The notes below the pieces were generated by a model. That model searched no databases. It was not told the DNA's origin and was given only the letters and a program-made list of their open reading frames with translations. A DNA stretch of 64,000 nt from Pseudomonas fluorescens (GTDB lineage: Bacteria > Pseudomonadota > Gammaproteobacteria > Pseudomonadales > Pseudomonadaceae), in NCBI RefSeq assembly GCF_902497855.1, contig NZ_CABVHU010000003.1, positions 186,001 through 250,000 on the forward strand. The letters are read 5' to 3'. The number at the start of each line of letters is the position of its first letter. Positions within the stretch are counted from its first letter, which is position 1. Shown piece by piece: positions 43,271 through 54,061 of the stretch. The translations under genes and the position numbers were made by a program.

Positions 43271-45901
43271 ATGACCGATATCGATGCACGCTTGCGCGAG
43301 GACGTTCACCTGTTGGGTGAGCTGTTGGGCAACACCATTCGTGAACAGTACGGGGACGGCTTTCTCGACAAAATCGAGCAGATCCGCAAGGGCGCCAAGG
43401 CCGACCGTCGCGGTTCGATGGATGCCGAGCTGAGCGCCAGCCTCAACCAATTGAGCGAAGACGAGTTGCTGCCGGTTGCACGGGCGTTCAACCAGTTTCT
43501 CAACCTGGCCAATATCGCCGAGCAGTATCAGCTGATTCACCGCCGCGAAGAATCGCAGCCCGCACCGTTCGAAGCGCGGGTGCTGCCGGAACTGCTGGCG
43601 CGCCTGCGCGCCGAAGGCCATGGCGCCGAATCCCTGGCCCGGCAACTGGGCCGGCTGGAGATCGAACTGGTCCTCACGGCGCACCCGACCGAAGTGGCAC
43701 GGCGCACGCTGATCCAGAAATACGACGCCATCGCCGCGCAACTGGCCGCCCAGGACCACCGTGACCTGACCAGCGCCGAGCGCGAGCAGATCCACGCGAA
43801 GTTGCAGCGCTTGATCGCCGAAGCCTGGCACACCGAAGAAATACGCCGCACCCGACCGACGCCGGTGGACGAGGCCAAGTGGGGCTTCGCGGTGATCGAG
43901 CATTCGCTGTGGCAGGCGATCCCCAATTATTTGCGCAAGGCGGACCAGGCCCTGCAGGCTGCCACCGGCCTGCACCTGCCGCTGGAGGCGGCGCCGATCC
44001 GCTTTGCCTCGTGGATGGGCGGCGACCGGGACGGCAACCCCAACGTGACTGCTGCCGTGACCCGTGAAGTCCTGCTGCTGGCGCGCTGGATGGCCGCTGA
44101 TTTGTACGTGCGCGATGTCGATCACCTGGCTGCCGAATTGTCGATGCAGCAAGCCAGCGATGCCCTGAAAGCCAAGGCCGGGGACAGCGCCGAACCTTAT
44201 CGCGCCGTGCTCAAACAGCTGCGCGAACGCCTGCGCGCCACCCGTAACTGGGCCCACGCGTCCTTGACCGCGACCACGCCGGCACCGGCCAATGTACTGC
44301 AAAACAACCGCGACCTGCTCGATCCGCTGGAGCTGTGCTACCAGTCGCTGCACGAATGCGGCATGGGTGTGATCGCCGACGGGCCGTTGCTCGATTGCCT
44401 GCGCCGGGCGGTGACCTTTGGCCTGTTCCTGGTACGGCTGGATGTGCGCCAGGACTCGTCCCGGCACTCGGCGGCGATGACCGAAATCACCGATTACCTC
44501 GGCCTCGGTCGCTACGAAGACTGGAGCGAGGACGAGCGCATCGCCTTCCTGATGCGCGAACTGAACAACCGTCGGCCGTTGCTGCCGGCGTATTTCAAGC
44601 CGTCCGCCGACACCGCCGAAGTGCTGGCGACCTGCCGGGAAATCGCCTCGGCACCCGGGGACTCACTCGGCTCCTATGTGATTTCCATGGCCGGTGCCGC
44701 GTCCGACGTGCTGGCTGTGCAACTGCTGCTCAAGGAGTCCGGCGTATTGCGGCCCATGCGGGTCGTGCCGCTGTTCGAAACCCTGGCCGACCTCGATAAC
44801 GCCGGCCCGGTGATTGAGAAGCTGTTGCTGCTGCCGGGCTACCGCGCGCGCCTGCAAGGGCCGCAGGAAGTGATGATCGGTTATTCCGACTCGGCCAAGG
44901 ACGCCGGCACCACCGCGGCGGCCTGGGCGCAGTATCGGGCGCAGGAGCGTCTGGTCGACATCTGCCGCGAGCAGCAAGTGGAGCTGCTGTTGTTCCACGG
45001 TCGCGGCGGCACCGTGGGTCGCGGTGGCGGTCCGGCTCACGCGGCCATCCTGTCGCAGCCGCCAGGGTCGGTGGCGGGGCGTTTCCGCACCACCGAGCAG
45101 GGGGAAATGATTCGTTTCAAATTCGGCCTGCCGGATATCGCCGAGCAAAACCTCAATCTGTACCTGGCCGCCGTGCTGGAAGCGACCTTGCTGCCGCCGC
45201 CACCTCCGACACCCGAGTGGCGGCACTTGATGGACGAACTGGCCGCCGATGGCGTCAGCGCCTACCGCGCCGTAGTGCGGGAAAATCCGCAGTTCGTCGA
45301 GTATTTCCGCCAGTCCACGCCGGAACAGGAGCTGGGACGCTTGCCGTTGGGCAGTCGTCCGGCCAAGCGCCGTGCGGGCGGGATCGAAAGCCTGCGGGCG
45401 ATCCCGTGGATCTTCGGCTGGACCCAGACACGCCTGATGCTGCCGGCCTGGCTCGGCTGGGAAGCCGCCCTGAGCAAGGCGCTGGAACGCGGCGAAGGTG
45501 AGCTGCTGGGCCAGATGCGCGAGCAGTGGCCGTTCTTCCGCACCCGCATCGATATGCTGGAGATGGTCCTGGCCAAGGCCGATAGCGATATCGCCCAGTC
45601 CTACGATGAGCGTCTGGTCGAGCCGGATCTGCTGCCTTTGGGGGTGCATTTACGCGACCTATTGTCGCAGGCTTGCTCGGTGGTGCTGGGGCTGACCGGG
45701 CAGTCTCAGCTGCTGGCACATAGCCCAGCCACCCTCGAATTCATCCGCTTGCGCAACACTTACCTCGATCCGCTTCATCTATTGCAGGCCGAATTATTGG
45801 CACGCTCCAGGCAACAGGAAGTGGCGCAGGACAGCCCGGTAGAACAGGCGCTGCTGGTGTCTGTGGCGGGGATTGCCGCCGGATTGCGCAATACCGGCTG
45901 A
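43271..45901 (+). CDS. ppc: Phosphoenolpyruvate carboxylase
   Basis: Forms oxaloacetate from PEP and bicarbonate, an anaplerotic step. It has 876 residues, the usual length in Pseudomonas. The first active-site motif [14 protein letters not shown] holds the catalytic His near residue 138. The second, [20 protein letters not shown], is near 576, with the PEP-binding GEMIRFKFG at about 615. The allosteric aspartate-site C-terminus ends [10 protein letters not shown]. The start at ATG 43271 has CTGGAG about 8 bases upstream. Confidence 0.97.
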   Translation: MTDIDARLREDVHLLGELLGNTIREQYGDGFLDKIEQIRKGAKADRRGSMDAELSASLNQLSEDELLPVARAFNQFLNLANIAEQYQLIHRREESQPAPFEARVLPELLARLRAEGHGAESLARQLGRLEIELVLTAHPTEVARRTLIQKYDAIAAQLAAQDHRDLTSAEREQIHAKLQRLIAEAWHTEEIRRTRPTPVDEAKWGFAVIEHSLWQAIPNYLRKADQALQAATGLHLPLEAAPIRFASWMGGDRDGNPNVTAAVTREVLLLARWMAADLYVRDVDHLAAELSMQQASDALKAKAGDSAEPYRAVLKQLRERLRATRNWAHASLTATTPAPANVLQNNRDLLDPLELCYQSLHECGMGVIADGPLLDCLRRAVTFGLFLVRLDVRQDSSRHSAAMTEITDYLGLGRYEDWSEDERIAFLMRELNNRRPLLPAYFKPSADTAEVLATCREIASAPGDSLGSYVISMAGAASDVLAVQLLLKESGVLRPMRVVPLFETLADLDNAGPVIEKLLLLPGYRARLQGPQEVMIGYSDSAKDAGTTAAAWAQYRAQERLVDICREQQVELLLFHGRGGTVGRGGGPAHAAILSQPPGSVAGRFRTTEQGEMIRFKFGLPDIAEQNLNLYLAAVLEATLLPPPPPTPEWRHLMDELAADGVSAYRAVVRENPQFVEYFRQSTPEQELGRLPLGSRPAKRRAGGIESLRAIPWIFGWTQTRLMLPAWLGWEAALSKALERGEGELLGQMREQWPFFRTRIDMLEMVLAKADSDIAQSYDERLVEPDLLPLGVHLRDLLSQACSVVLGLTGQSQLLAHSPATLEFIRLRNTYLDPLHLLQAELLARSRQQEVAQDSPVEQALLVSVAGIAAGLRNTG

Positions 45902-46005
45902 GGTTTTTGCCGAGGGATTGGGCACTCGATGCGGGCATCGGGTGCCTGCTGGCGCAGGATTGAAAAGTGCTGCCAGGCGACAGTTAATGATGGGGTTGCG
46001 ACTAG

Positions 46006-46842
<837 letters not shown>

Positions 46843-46857
46843 ACATTGCTTGATCTT

Positions 46858-46888
46858 CTACGGCCCGCTTGCGGGCCGTAGTTGTTTA
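46858..46888 (+). terminator. Rho-independent terminator of adk
   Basis: CTACGGCCCGC and GCGGGCCGTAG form an 11-bp stem with a 2-base loop, then TTGTTT. It lies 15 bases after the stop. Confidence 0.8.
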
Positions 46889-46928
46889 TACTGGCGCACT
46901 TTTTCTGACCTCTCTTACGGAAACATCG

Positions 46929-47603
46929 ATGAGCACCTTGCTGGCCCTGGACACCGCGACTGAAGCCTGCTCCGTTGCCTTGCTGCATGACGGCAAGGTC
47001 ACGAGCCATTACGAGGTGATCCCGCGCCTGCATGCGCAGAAGCTGTTGCCGATGATTCAGCAGTTGCTGGCCGAGGCCGGGACTACCTTGCAAGCGGTCG
47101 ATGCCATCGCCTTCGGTCGCGGCCCGGGTGCTTTTACCGGCGTGCGGATCGCCATCGGCGTGGTACAGGGGCTGGCGTTTGCGCTGGATCGCCCGGTGTT
47201 GCCGGTGTCGAACCTGGCAGTGCTGGCACAACGAGCGTATCGCGAACACGGCGTCAGCCAGGTTGCAGCGGCTATCGATGCGCGGATGGATGAGGTGTAT
47301 TGGGGCTGCTACCGCGAAACGGCAGGGGAGATGCGCCTGGTCGGCAATGAGGCGGTGTTGCCGCCGGAAGCGGCAGCGTTGCCGGCCGATGCCAGCGGTG
47401 AATGGTTTGGCGCCGGCACTGGCTGGGGTTATGCCGAGCGCATTGCGGTCAACCTGAGCGGGCAGGATGCGGGCATGCTGCCTCATGCTGAAGACTTGCT
47501 GACCCTTGCGCGATTTGCCTGGGAACGGGGTGAGGCGATTGTGGCGGACGAGGCGCAGCCGGTTTATTTGCGCGATAAAGTGGCGACGCCCAAGGCCCGT
47601 TGA
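46929..47603 (+). CDS. tsaB: tRNA t6A37 threonylcarbamoyl complex subunit TsaB
   Basis: Partner of TsaD/TsaE in making t6A at position 37 of ANN-decoding tRNAs. It has 224 residues with the ASKHA-type fold: LALDTATEACSVALLHDGKV at the N-terminus, AIAFGRGPGAFTGVRIAIGV near residue 60 and a shortened C-terminal half compared with TsaD. The start is ATG 46929 with TTACGGAAA upstream; the frame open to 46869 runs through the terminator. Confidence 0.94.
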   Translation: MSTLLALDTATEACSVALLHDGKVTSHYEVIPRLHAQKLLPMIQQLLAEAGTTLQAVDAIAFGRGPGAFTGVRIAIGVVQGLAFALDRPVLPVSNLAVLAQRAYREHGVSQVAAAIDARMDEVYWGCYRETAGEMRLVGNEAVLPPEAAALPADASGEWFGAGTGWGYAERIAVNLSGQDAGMLPHAEDLLTLARFAWERGEAIVADEAQPVYLRDKVATPKAR

Positions 47604-47641
47604 TGTCCCAGACCGACTGGGTCCAATCGCGGGCAAGCTCG

Positions 47642-47738
47642 CCCTGTAGGAGCGAGGCTTGCCCGCGAATCAGGCGGCACGGTTTTGCAGGTACACCGCG
47701 TTATCGTTCTTCGCGGGCAAGCCTCGCTCCTACAGGGC
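47642..47738. repeat. REPIN
   Basis: Arms CCCTGTAGGAGCGAGGCTTG... (47642 on) and CTTCGCGGGCAAGCCTCGCT... (ending 47738) with about 40 bases between. Confidence 0.88.
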
Positions 47739-47881
47739 GGGACTGCGCAACTCCGTCAATCGTCATTTTCTGCCCGCGCTGTTAAACCTTTCATCGTTTC
47801 TGTGTTCTAGTGATCATTCGGCTGTTTGCGAAGTGAGTTGAGCGCCACTAAACTGCCATTATCGATACCGAGCCCGCCATC

Positions 47882-48187
47882 ATGCGTCTAGACGGCCTTT
47901 CCTCTCAGTCCTACCCCATCAAGCGCCAGCCCCGCAAAGGCCGCGTGATCGAGGACGAATCCGTCGATATCGACGGTGAGCTGGCGTTTCCTTCCGAGGA
48001 GCAACTGGCCGCCCGCGCCGCCAAAGCCAGTGCACAACGCCTGAGCAATCTTCCCGCCCGTCAGCAAGACATGATCTACCACCGCGCCATGAGCAAAAGT
48101 GTGGCCACGGCACTCGCCAGCTACCTGAGTACCGCCGGTTTTGTCGATTGGGATGCCGATGTGCTGGGTCTCGACCTGTACATCTGA
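47882..48187 (+). CDS. Conserved hypothetical protein (101 aa)
   Basis: A small soluble protein, MRLDGLSSQSYPIKRQPRKG, with a basic N-terminus, an acidic middle (VIEDESVDIDGELAFPSEEQ) and a helical C-terminus. No domain recognised, but it occurs at this position in related Pseudomonas as I remember them. Its TGA overlaps the ATG of the DUF72 gene by one base, so the two are co-translated. Confidence 0.75.
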   Translation: MRLDGLSSQSYPIKRQPRKGRVIEDESVDIDGELAFPSEEQLAARAAKASAQRLSNLPARQQDMIYHRAMSKSVATALASYLSTAGFVDWDADVLGLDLYI

Positions 48188-49047
48188 TGGTGCTGCCTTA
48201 CTACCTCGGCTGCCCGTCCTGGAGTGAAAACGCCTGGCGCGACTATCTCTATCCGCAAGACGCCAGGCCCGCCGAATTTCTGAATCTATATGCCCAGGTG
48301 TTCAACGCCGTGGAAGGCAACACGACCTTCTACGCCAGCCCCTCTGCCGCCACCGTGCAGCGCTGGGCCGACACCATGCCTGGCCACTTTCGCTTTACCG
48401 CCAAGTTTCCCGGCGACATCAGTCACGGCGGCGACCTGCGAGAACAACTGACGGCTGCCGAAACCTTCCTGCAATTGCTCAGCCCCTTGGGCGAGCGGGT
48501 TTCGCCGCTGTGGCTGCAATTGTCGAAAAGCTTTACGCCGCAACGGCTGGCGGAGCTGGCCGGTTTTATCGATGCCGTGGACCGACCCCTGGCAGTCGAA
48601 GTGCGGCATGACGCGTTCTTCGCCAAGGGCGATGACGAGCGCAGGCTCAATCGCCTGCTGCTGGATCGCGGCGTCGAGCGCATCTGCCTCGATCCGCGTG
48701 CGCTGTTCAGCTGCACCTCGACTGATCCGTCAGTGCTCCACGCCCAATCGAAAAAGCCCAGGGTACCGCCTCGTCCGGCGGCATTTACCCAGTTCCCGCA
48801 GGTGCGCTTCATCGGCCATCCGCAACTGGAAGCCAATGATCCGTTCCTGGTGCCCTGGGTCGAGAAAATCGCCCTGTGGATCGAAGAAGGCCGCACGCCG
48901 TATATTTTCCTGCACACCGCCGACAATCTGCTGGCGGCCAGGCTTGCTCAGCGTTTCCACGCACAACTGATGCTGCGTTTGCCTGGCCTGCCGCCGCTGC
49001 CTGAGCTATACAGAGAGCCCGCCGCGGAGCAACTTGGCCTGCTCTGA
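48187..49047 (+). CDS. DUF72 family protein (YecE-like)
   Basis: A 286-residue protein with a predicted TIM-barrel fold. Family signatures are YYLGCPSWSENAWRDYLYP at the N-terminus, FNAVEGNTTFYASPSAATVQ, FRFTAKFPGDISH and the C-terminal YIFLHTADNLLAARLAQRF. The biochemical function of DUF72/YecE is not established. ATG 48187 overlaps the preceding stop; the longer frame from 48148 lies inside that gene. Confidence 0.88.
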   Translation: MVLPYYLGCPSWSENAWRDYLYPQDARPAEFLNLYAQVFNAVEGNTTFYASPSAATVQRWADTMPGHFRFTAKFPGDISHGGDLREQLTAAETFLQLLSPLGERVSPLWLQLSKSFTPQRLAELAGFIDAVDRPLAVEVRHDAFFAKGDDERRLNRLLLDRGVERICLDPRALFSCTSTDPSVLHAQSKKPRVPPRPAAFTQFPQVRFIGHPQLEANDPFLVPWVEKIALWIEEGRTPYIFLHTADNLLAARLAQRFHAQLMLRLPGLPPLPELYREPAAEQLGLL

Positions 49048-49080
49048 AGCGGATTTTTTCCTCTTCCAAGGAGCCTGCCA

Positions 49081-49902
49081 ATGGATGCGCAAACCCTTCG
49101 AGCCCAGGCGTTCAAAGCCCTGCATGAACGCGACGGCGCTTTTGTCATTCCCAACCCGTGGGACGCCGGCTCGGCGATCATGCTCGCCAGCCTTGGTTTC
49201 GAGGCGCTGGCGACCACCAGCGCCGGTTACGCCTTTTCCCAGGGGCGTCCCGATGGTGGACTGACCCTGGACCAGACCCTGGCGAACGTTCAGGCGATTG
49301 TCGCCGCCACCCCCCTGCCGGTTGCGGTCGATCTGGAAAACGGCTTCGCCGACGATCCTGCCGACTGTGTGCAAAGTATCTTGCGGGCCGCCGCAGCAGG
49401 CGCGGTCGGCGGTTCGATCGAAGATGCCACGGGACGCGAAGACGGGCCGATCTACTGCTTCGACCATGCAGTCGCTCGCATCGAAGCCGCGGTCGCGGCC
49501 GCTCGCAGTCTGCCTTTCCCGTTCACGCTGACGGCCCGGGCGGAAAACTTTCTGCACGGCAATCCCGATCTGGACGACACGATTCGCCGGCTGCAGGCGT
49601 TTGCCGACGCCGGCGCCGACGTGCTCTATGCGCCGGGCCTGCGTAGCGCTGAAGAGGTGTTGGCGGTAGTGCGGGCGGTAGCGCCCAAACCGGTCAACGT
49701 CTTGATGTCCGGCGGGCTCAAGCTGACGGTCGAGCAACTGAGCGAGATGGGCGTCAAGCGGATCAGCGTGGGTTCGGCGCTGGCCCTGGCGGCGTATGGC
49801 GAGTTCTTTCGTGCTGCGCAAGAGATCCGGCAGTCGGGCACCTTCGGCTTCACCTCGCGCTCCATGCCGTTCCAGCAGGCCAATCAATTGTTCAAAGGCT
49901 GA
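49081..49902 (+). CDS. Isocitrate lyase/PEP mutase family protein
   Basis: A 273-residue TIM-barrel enzyme of the PEP mutase/ICL superfamily. FVIPNPWDAGSAIMLASLGF, ATTSAGYAFSQGRPDG and VDLENGFADDPADCV, with metal-binding acidic residues, are typical; GGSIEDATGRED replaces the KKCGH-type loop of true isocitrate lyases. It could be a C-C or P-C lyase (oxaloacetate or 2-methylisocitrate type); substrate unknown. AAGGAG precedes ATG 49081. The extensin gene starts 3 bases after its stop. Confidence 0.85.
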   Translation: MDAQTLRAQAFKALHERDGAFVIPNPWDAGSAIMLASLGFEALATTSAGYAFSQGRPDGGLTLDQTLANVQAIVAATPLPVAVDLENGFADDPADCVQSILRAAAAGAVGGSIEDATGREDGPIYCFDHAVARIEAAVAAARSLPFPFTLTARAENFLHGNPDLDDTIRRLQAFADAGADVLYAPGLRSAEEVLAVVRAVAPKPVNVLMSGGLKLTVEQLSEMGVKRISVGSALALAAYGEFFRAAQEIRQSGTFGFTSRSMPFQQANQLFKG

Positions 49903-49904
49903 AG

Positions 49905-50603
49905 ATGCCGGTGCTGCGGGTAGTGTTCGCGCTGTTGTTGATCATCGGCGCGGCGGCAGCGGTGAGCGTCTGGCGTGGCTGGGTCACGCCGCCGCCGCAA
50001 TGGAACCCCTGGGCGCCGCTGGACGTGAAGGCTGCACCCAATTTTCTGACGCGCTACAAGCTGATGCGACTGCGCGATGATCCGCAGCTATGCGAGCAGG
50101 CCCTGGGCAGCTCCGGTTTACGCGTGTCCCGCCAGGCCGACAGCCCAGGCGCGACCTGCCCGCTGATCAACACCCTGCGTGTGCAAGGCGGTGAAGTGGC
50201 CCTGAGCAGCAGTTTTCTCGCCAGTTGTCGCCTGGCGGTGTCCTTTGCGCTGTTCGAGCATCACGCGCTGCAACCCGCGGCACAGGCGGTCTATGGCCAG
50301 CCTGTGAGCCGCGTCGAGCATCTGGGCAGCTTTGCCTGTCGCAACGTCTACGGCCGCGAGAACGGCAGGCGCAGCCAGCACGCCAGCGCCAATGCGCTCG
50401 ATATCGCCGGTTTCCGCCTGGCCGACGGCCGCGCCATTAGCGTGCTCAAGGATTGGCCGAAGGATAATCAGGACGCGCGGTTCCTACGCCAGGTCCGCGA
50501 TGGCGCCTGCGATCTGTTCAGTGGGGTATTGAGCCCGGACTACAACACCGCCCATCGCGATCATTTTCACCTGGATGTCGGGCCGTGGCGGGTCTGCCGC
50601 TGA
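49905..50603 (+). CDS. Extensin-like_C domain protein
   Basis: A 232-residue envelope protein with an N-terminal hydrophobic anchor (LRVVFALLLIIGAAAAVSVW) and an Extensin-like_C domain. The domain shares the fold of D-Ala-D-Ala metallocarboxypeptidases: SQHASANALDIAGFRLADGR near residue 155 and TAHRDHFHLDVGPW near residue 218 contain the expected zinc ligands. A peptidoglycan-peptidase role is inference. Directly downstream of the PEP mutase-like gene. Confidence 0.85.
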   Translation: MPVLRVVFALLLIIGAAAAVSVWRGWVTPPPQWNPWAPLDVKAAPNFLTRYKLMRLRDDPQLCEQALGSSGLRVSRQADSPGATCPLINTLRVQGGEVALSSSFLASCRLAVSFALFEHHALQPAAQAVYGQPVSRVEHLGSFACRNVYGRENGRRSQHASANALDIAGFRLADGRAISVLKDWPKDNQDARFLRQVRDGACDLFSGVLSPDYNTAHRDHFHLDVGPWRVCR

Positions 50604-50606
50604 GAC

Positions 50607-51227
50607 TTACGCGGCGATACGCAGATTCTGCAGCACGATCGGGCGCGCCCAGCCGGTATCGAAATCGAAGTGTTGCCGTTGCTCCGCCAGTTCTTCGGGC
50701 GAAAACGGCGGGAAGGGCTTGTCCAGCAGATGGAGATCGAACTCGGCGATCGGCAAGTGCAGCGCACGCGGTTGTGGCGCCGGGCCGGTTGGCGGCACAG
50801 GTTGACCGGCGGCCAGCACGATCGGGCGAACCCAGCCACTTTCGTAGTCCTGCTGTCGCTGCTGCGCGATGATGGCCGCCTCCGGGAACGCTGGGAAAGG
50901 TTTGTCCGCCAGGTCCATTTCGAACTCCGCAATCGGCAGAAACAGTGGCTCGGGCGGGCGTACTTCGTTGTCCTTCACCTCACAGTCGCGCTGGGCAACG
51001 ATGTGCGCCAGCAGATCGCTGCCAACCGTGGGCTCGACCGGGCTGTCGAGCTCCACCGGTGGAAAGTTGAGCGACTCCGGCAGCACCTCGCCCGAATGAT
51101 CGGCCAGCGCCCGGGCAAAAAAATCCTGCCACAGGTGACTGACACCGCTCAGTGCCTGGGTATTTTGCCGGCTGTAATCGCCATAGGGCGAGATAAAGCC
51201 GGTGATGGAGGGTTGAAAGTCTGACAT
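50607..51227 (-). CDS. Hypothetical protein with internal duplication
   Basis: A 206-residue soluble protein of unknown family. Two copies of a unit of about 45 residues are visible: LPIAEFEMDLADKPFPAFPE ... DYESGWVRPIVL at about 96-141 and LPIAEFDLHLLDKPFPPFSP ... DFDTGWARPIVL at about 158-200. No signal peptide or membrane helix. It converges with the extensin gene (stops 4 bases apart) and is divergent from rsmJ. Confidence 0.75.
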   Translation of the reverse strand: MSDFQPSITGFISPYGDYSRQNTQALSGVSHLWQDFFARALADHSGEVLPESLNFPPVELDSPVEPTVGSDLLAHIVAQRDCEVKDNEVRPPEPLFLPIAEFEMDLADKPFPAFPEAAIIAQQRQQDYESGWVRPIVLAAGQPVPPTGPAPQPRALHLPIAEFDLHLLDKPFPPFSPEELAEQRQHFDFDTGWARPIVLQNLRIAA

Positions 51228-51319
51228 TTCTCTCGGTCGACGCTCAGCTCTGGCAAAATGCTCGATAGTGTTGTTATCGGCCGTTTTTGCCGATCATTAA
51301 TTTTTTGAGCGTGTTTCCC

Positions 51320-52102
51320 ATGATTGAGCAACCTGCGGTCTGCCGCATCCACGTCGAGGCTTCGACCCCGGCCTTTCAGCCACAGGCCGAACAATGGGCC
51401 GAGCGCCTGGGCTTGCCGATGCAGGTGGCGGACGCTGAGTTTGCCCTGCAGGTGGGCGAGCAGGGTTTGCAGCTGCAACAACTGGGTGCCGATGCGCCGG
51501 GACCGGTGCGGGTGGACTTTGTCGAGGGCGGCGCGGCCCACCGCCGGTTATTTGGTGGCGGCACGGGACAGATGATCGCCAAGGCCGTGGGCATTGCCCA
51601 AGGTGTGCGTCCGAGGGTGCTGGATGCCACCGCAGGGTTGGGCAAGGATGCGTTCGTGCTGGCGAGCCTGGGCTGTGAGATGAGCCTGATCGAGCGTCAG
51701 CCGTTGATCGGCGCCTTGCTTGAAGATGGCCTGGCCCGTGGTGCGGAGGACTTCGACGTGGCGCCGATCGTGGCGCGGATGAGGTTGCTCAAGGGCAATT
51801 CGATCGAAGTGATGCGCAACTGGGAAGGTGAGCCGCCCCAGGTGATCTACCTCGACCCGATGTTTCCCCATCGTGAGAAAACCGCATTGGTGAAGAAGGA
51901 AATGCGTCTGTTCCGGCCGTTGGTGGGGGATGATCCCGACGCGCCGGCGCTGCTTGAAGCGGCACTGGCGCTGGCCAGCCACCGGGTGGTGGTCAAGCGC
52001 CCGCGCAAGGCGCCGTGCATTGCGGGGCCGAAGCCGAGTCATGCGTTGGATGGGAAATCCAGTCGGTATGACATCTACCCGAAGAAAGCGCTCAAGCCTT
52101 GA
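51320..52102 (+). CDS. rsmJ: 16S rRNA (guanine1516-N2)-methyltransferase RsmJ
   Basis: SAM-dependent methyltransferase, 260 residues. Family segments are [39 protein letters not shown] (SAM motif I), [20 protein letters not shown], and the catalytic-type [20 protein letters not shown]. All match RsmJ/YhiQ. ATG 51320 gives the usual N-terminus; a frame opening at 51287 has no ribosome site. Confidence 0.92.
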   Translation: MIEQPAVCRIHVEASTPAFQPQAEQWAERLGLPMQVADAEFALQVGEQGLQLQQLGADAPGPVRVDFVEGGAAHRRLFGGGTGQMIAKAVGIAQGVRPRVLDATAGLGKDAFVLASLGCEMSLIERQPLIGALLEDGLARGAEDFDVAPIVARMRLLKGNSIEVMRNWEGEPPQVIYLDPMFPHREKTALVKKEMRLFRPLVGDDPDAPALLEAALALASHRVVVKRPRKAPCIAGPKPSHALDGKSSRYDIYPKKALKP

Positions 52103-52111
52103 GTTCAGACA

Positions 52112-52221
52112 GATCGTTCCCACGCTCCGCGTGGGAATGCAGCCCGGGACGCTCCGCGTCCCTGCCGAAGCGGACGCAGAGCGTCCATTGAGGCATTCCC
52201 ACGCAGAGCGTGGGAACGATC
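52112..52221. repeat. About 110-bp nested palindromic repeat, second copy
   Basis: Outer arms GATCGTTCCCACGCTCCGCG and CGCAGAGCGTGGGAACGATC, inner GACGCTCCGCGTC and GGACGCAGAGCGTCC. Same family as 39538-39640, placed between convergent rsmJ and the TetR gene. Confidence 0.85.
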
Positions 52222-52225
52222 ATCG

Positions 52226-52861
52226 CTAGGGTCGATAAGCCCGCATAAACAACCCCACCACTTCCCGCACATGGCTCTCGGCCGCATCCCCGGTCAACGG
52301 CTCGCCACACCCATACAACAAGCGAAAATTCCCCGCCCCCTTGAGCAGACAGAAAAAGTGCTCGGCGGCGTGGCGCGGTTTGTCGATGCTCAGCGCGCCG
52401 CTTTGATCGACCTTGCTCAGCAATCTTTCCATGCCATGCAGCACGCGCTCCGGCCCGGCCTCGAAGAAAATCTGCGAGAGCTTCGGGTCCTGGCTGCCCA
52501 GGGTCATCATCAGCCGGTGCAGGTTCACCGATTCGTCGCTGTTGATCAGCTGATGAAAGCCGCGCGCGATGTTCAACAGCACCGTTTCTACCGCGACGCC
52601 GTCCGGCAACTCGAAAAACAGCGTCGGCAATTGCTCTTCGCACTTGGCGACCACCGCGGCGGAGAACAGCGTCTCCTTGTCGTTGAAATGGCTGTAGACC
52701 GTCAGTTTCGACACACCGGCTTCGGCCGCGACCGCGTCCATGCTGGTGTTGGCATAGCCGTTACTGAGAAACAAAATTTTCGCCGCGTCGAGGATCGCCT
52801 GGCGCTTGGCCAGATCCTTGGGGCGGCCCGGACCGTTGGGGGCTGAAAGAGTGTTCGACAT
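52226..52861 (-). CDS. mexL: TetR repressor of the adjacent RND operon (MexL-like)
   Basis: A 211-residue TetR regulator with helix-turn-helix at about 20-65 (RQAILDAAKILFLSNGYANT, VAAEAGVSKLTVYSHFNDKE). It lies divergently 93 bases from an RND adaptor-pump pair, the arrangement of P. aeruginosa mexL-mexJK, and after rsmJ as PA3678 follows PA3680-type genes. Two ATACTG-containing sites lie in the gap. The symbol is by synteny and family, not by proven function. Confidence 0.8.
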   Translation of the reverse strand: MSNTLSAPNGPGRPKDLAKRQAILDAAKILFLSNGYANTSMDAVAAEAGVSKLTVYSHFNDKETLFSAAVVAKCEEQLPTLFFELPDGVAVETVLLNIARGFHQLINSDESVNLHRLMMTLGSQDPKLSQIFFEAGPERVLHGMERLLSKVDQSGALSIDKPRHAAEHFFCLLKGAGNFRLLYGCGEPLTGDAAESHVREVVGLFMRAYRP

Positions 52862-52872
52862 ATTCGCTTTTA

Positions 52873-52917
52873 ATACTGGACTGGTGAGTTTGCTATTAAT
52901 AACATACTGGTCAGTAT
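52873..52917. promoter_or_regulatory. Probable TetR operator pair in the mexL-mexJ gap
   Basis: ATACTGGTCAGTAT at 52904-52917 is a perfect 6+6 palindrome with a 2-base centre. ATACTGGACTGGTGAGT at 52873 is a degenerate copy. Both lie between the divergent starts. Confidence 0.6.
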
Positions 52918-52954
52918 AATTATTCCAAGCACCATTAGCGAAAGGTCCTTCACC

Positions 52955-54055
52955 ATGTTCCGCTATGCCTTGCCCCTCGCATTGCCGGTCAGTCTGGCGT
53001 TTTTATTGTCTGCGTGCGGTCACGAAGAGGCGCCTCAAGTCACCGTCCGACCGGCCATGGTGGTGCAGCCAGAGCCGTCGACCCGGGTGGTGGAAAGCTT
53101 CCCCGGTGAGGTCCGTGCGCGTTTCGAACCGGAGCTGGCGTTTCGCATTGGCGGCAAAGTCAGCCGACGACTGGTCGAGGAAGGGCAGCGGGTCAAGGCT
53201 GACCAGCCACTGGCGGAGCTCGACCCTCAGGACGTGCGCCTGCAGCTGGAAGCCACCCGCGCCCAGGTCGCCGCCGCCGAAGCCAATCTGAACCTGGTGC
53301 GCACCGAGCGCGATCGCTACAAAACCCTGATGGACCGGCAGATGGTCAGTCGTTCGCAGTACGACAATGCCGAAAACCTGTTCCGCTCCGGTGAAGCCCG
53401 CCTGAAGCAGATCAAGGCCGAGTTCAACGTCTCGACCAACCAGGCCAGCTACGCGGTGCTGCGCGCACCCCAGGACGGCGTGGTGGCCAAGCGTGCGGTG
53501 GAAGTCGGGCAAGTCGTGGCGGCGGGGCAAACCGTGTTTACCCTGGCCACCGATGGTGAGCGCGAGGTGTCGATCAGCCTGCCGGAACAGAGCTTCGGCC
53601 GGTTCAAGGTCGGCCAGCCGGTGTCGGTGGAACTCTGGACCCAACCCGATCAACGTTTCGCCGGGCGCATCCGTGAGTTATCCCCGGCAGCCGATCCGAA
53701 ATCGCGCACCTTCGCCGCGCGCATCTCATTCACTGGCGGCAAGGTGCCAGCCGAACTCGGCCAAAGTGCCCGGGTGTTCGTGCAGGCCGCCGACGTGGTG
53801 ACGCTGTCCGTACCGCTTTCGGCGCTGACCGCGGAAAACGGCGCGACCTATGTCTGGGTCGTCAGTGCCAATAACACCTTGAAGAAGACCCCGGTGCGGA
53901 TCGGTGCTTTCGGCGAGAAAACCGTGCCCGTGCTCGAAGGCTTGAACGCCAGTGACTGGGTGGTGGCGGCCGGTGTCCATGTGCTTCTCGAAGGGCAGCA
54001 GGTGCGCCCCGTGGATCGCTCCAACCGCGTGGTCAATCTGGCGGACAAGGAGTAA
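52955..54055 (+). CDS. mexJ: RND efflux periplasmic adaptor (MexJ-like)
   Basis: Membrane-fusion protein of 366 residues with lipoprotein signal LPLALPVSLAFLLSAC (Cys near residue 22). The lipoyl half-motifs are RIGGKVSRRLVEEGQRVKAD and LRAPQDGVVAKRAVEVGQVV. An alpha-hairpin at about 90-150 and beta-barrel and membrane-proximal domains follow. It pairs with the pump gene 6 bases downstream; no outer-membrane channel gene is nearby, as in mexJK. Symbol by synteny. Confidence 0.85.
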   Translation: MFRYALPLALPVSLAFLLSACGHEEAPQVTVRPAMVVQPEPSTRVVESFPGEVRARFEPELAFRIGGKVSRRLVEEGQRVKADQPLAELDPQDVRLQLEATRAQVAAAEANLNLVRTERDRYKTLMDRQMVSRSQYDNAENLFRSGEARLKQIKAEFNVSTNQASYAVLRAPQDGVVAKRAVEVGQVVAAGQTVFTLATDGEREVSISLPEQSFGRFKVGQPVSVELWTQPDQRFAGRIRELSPAADPKSRTFAARISFTGGKVPAELGQSARVFVQAADVVTLSVPLSALTAENGATYVWVVSANNTLKKTPVRIGAFGEKTVPVLEGLNASDWVVAAGVHVLLEGQQVRPVDRSNRVVNLADKE

Positions 54056-54061
54056 TCCCCG

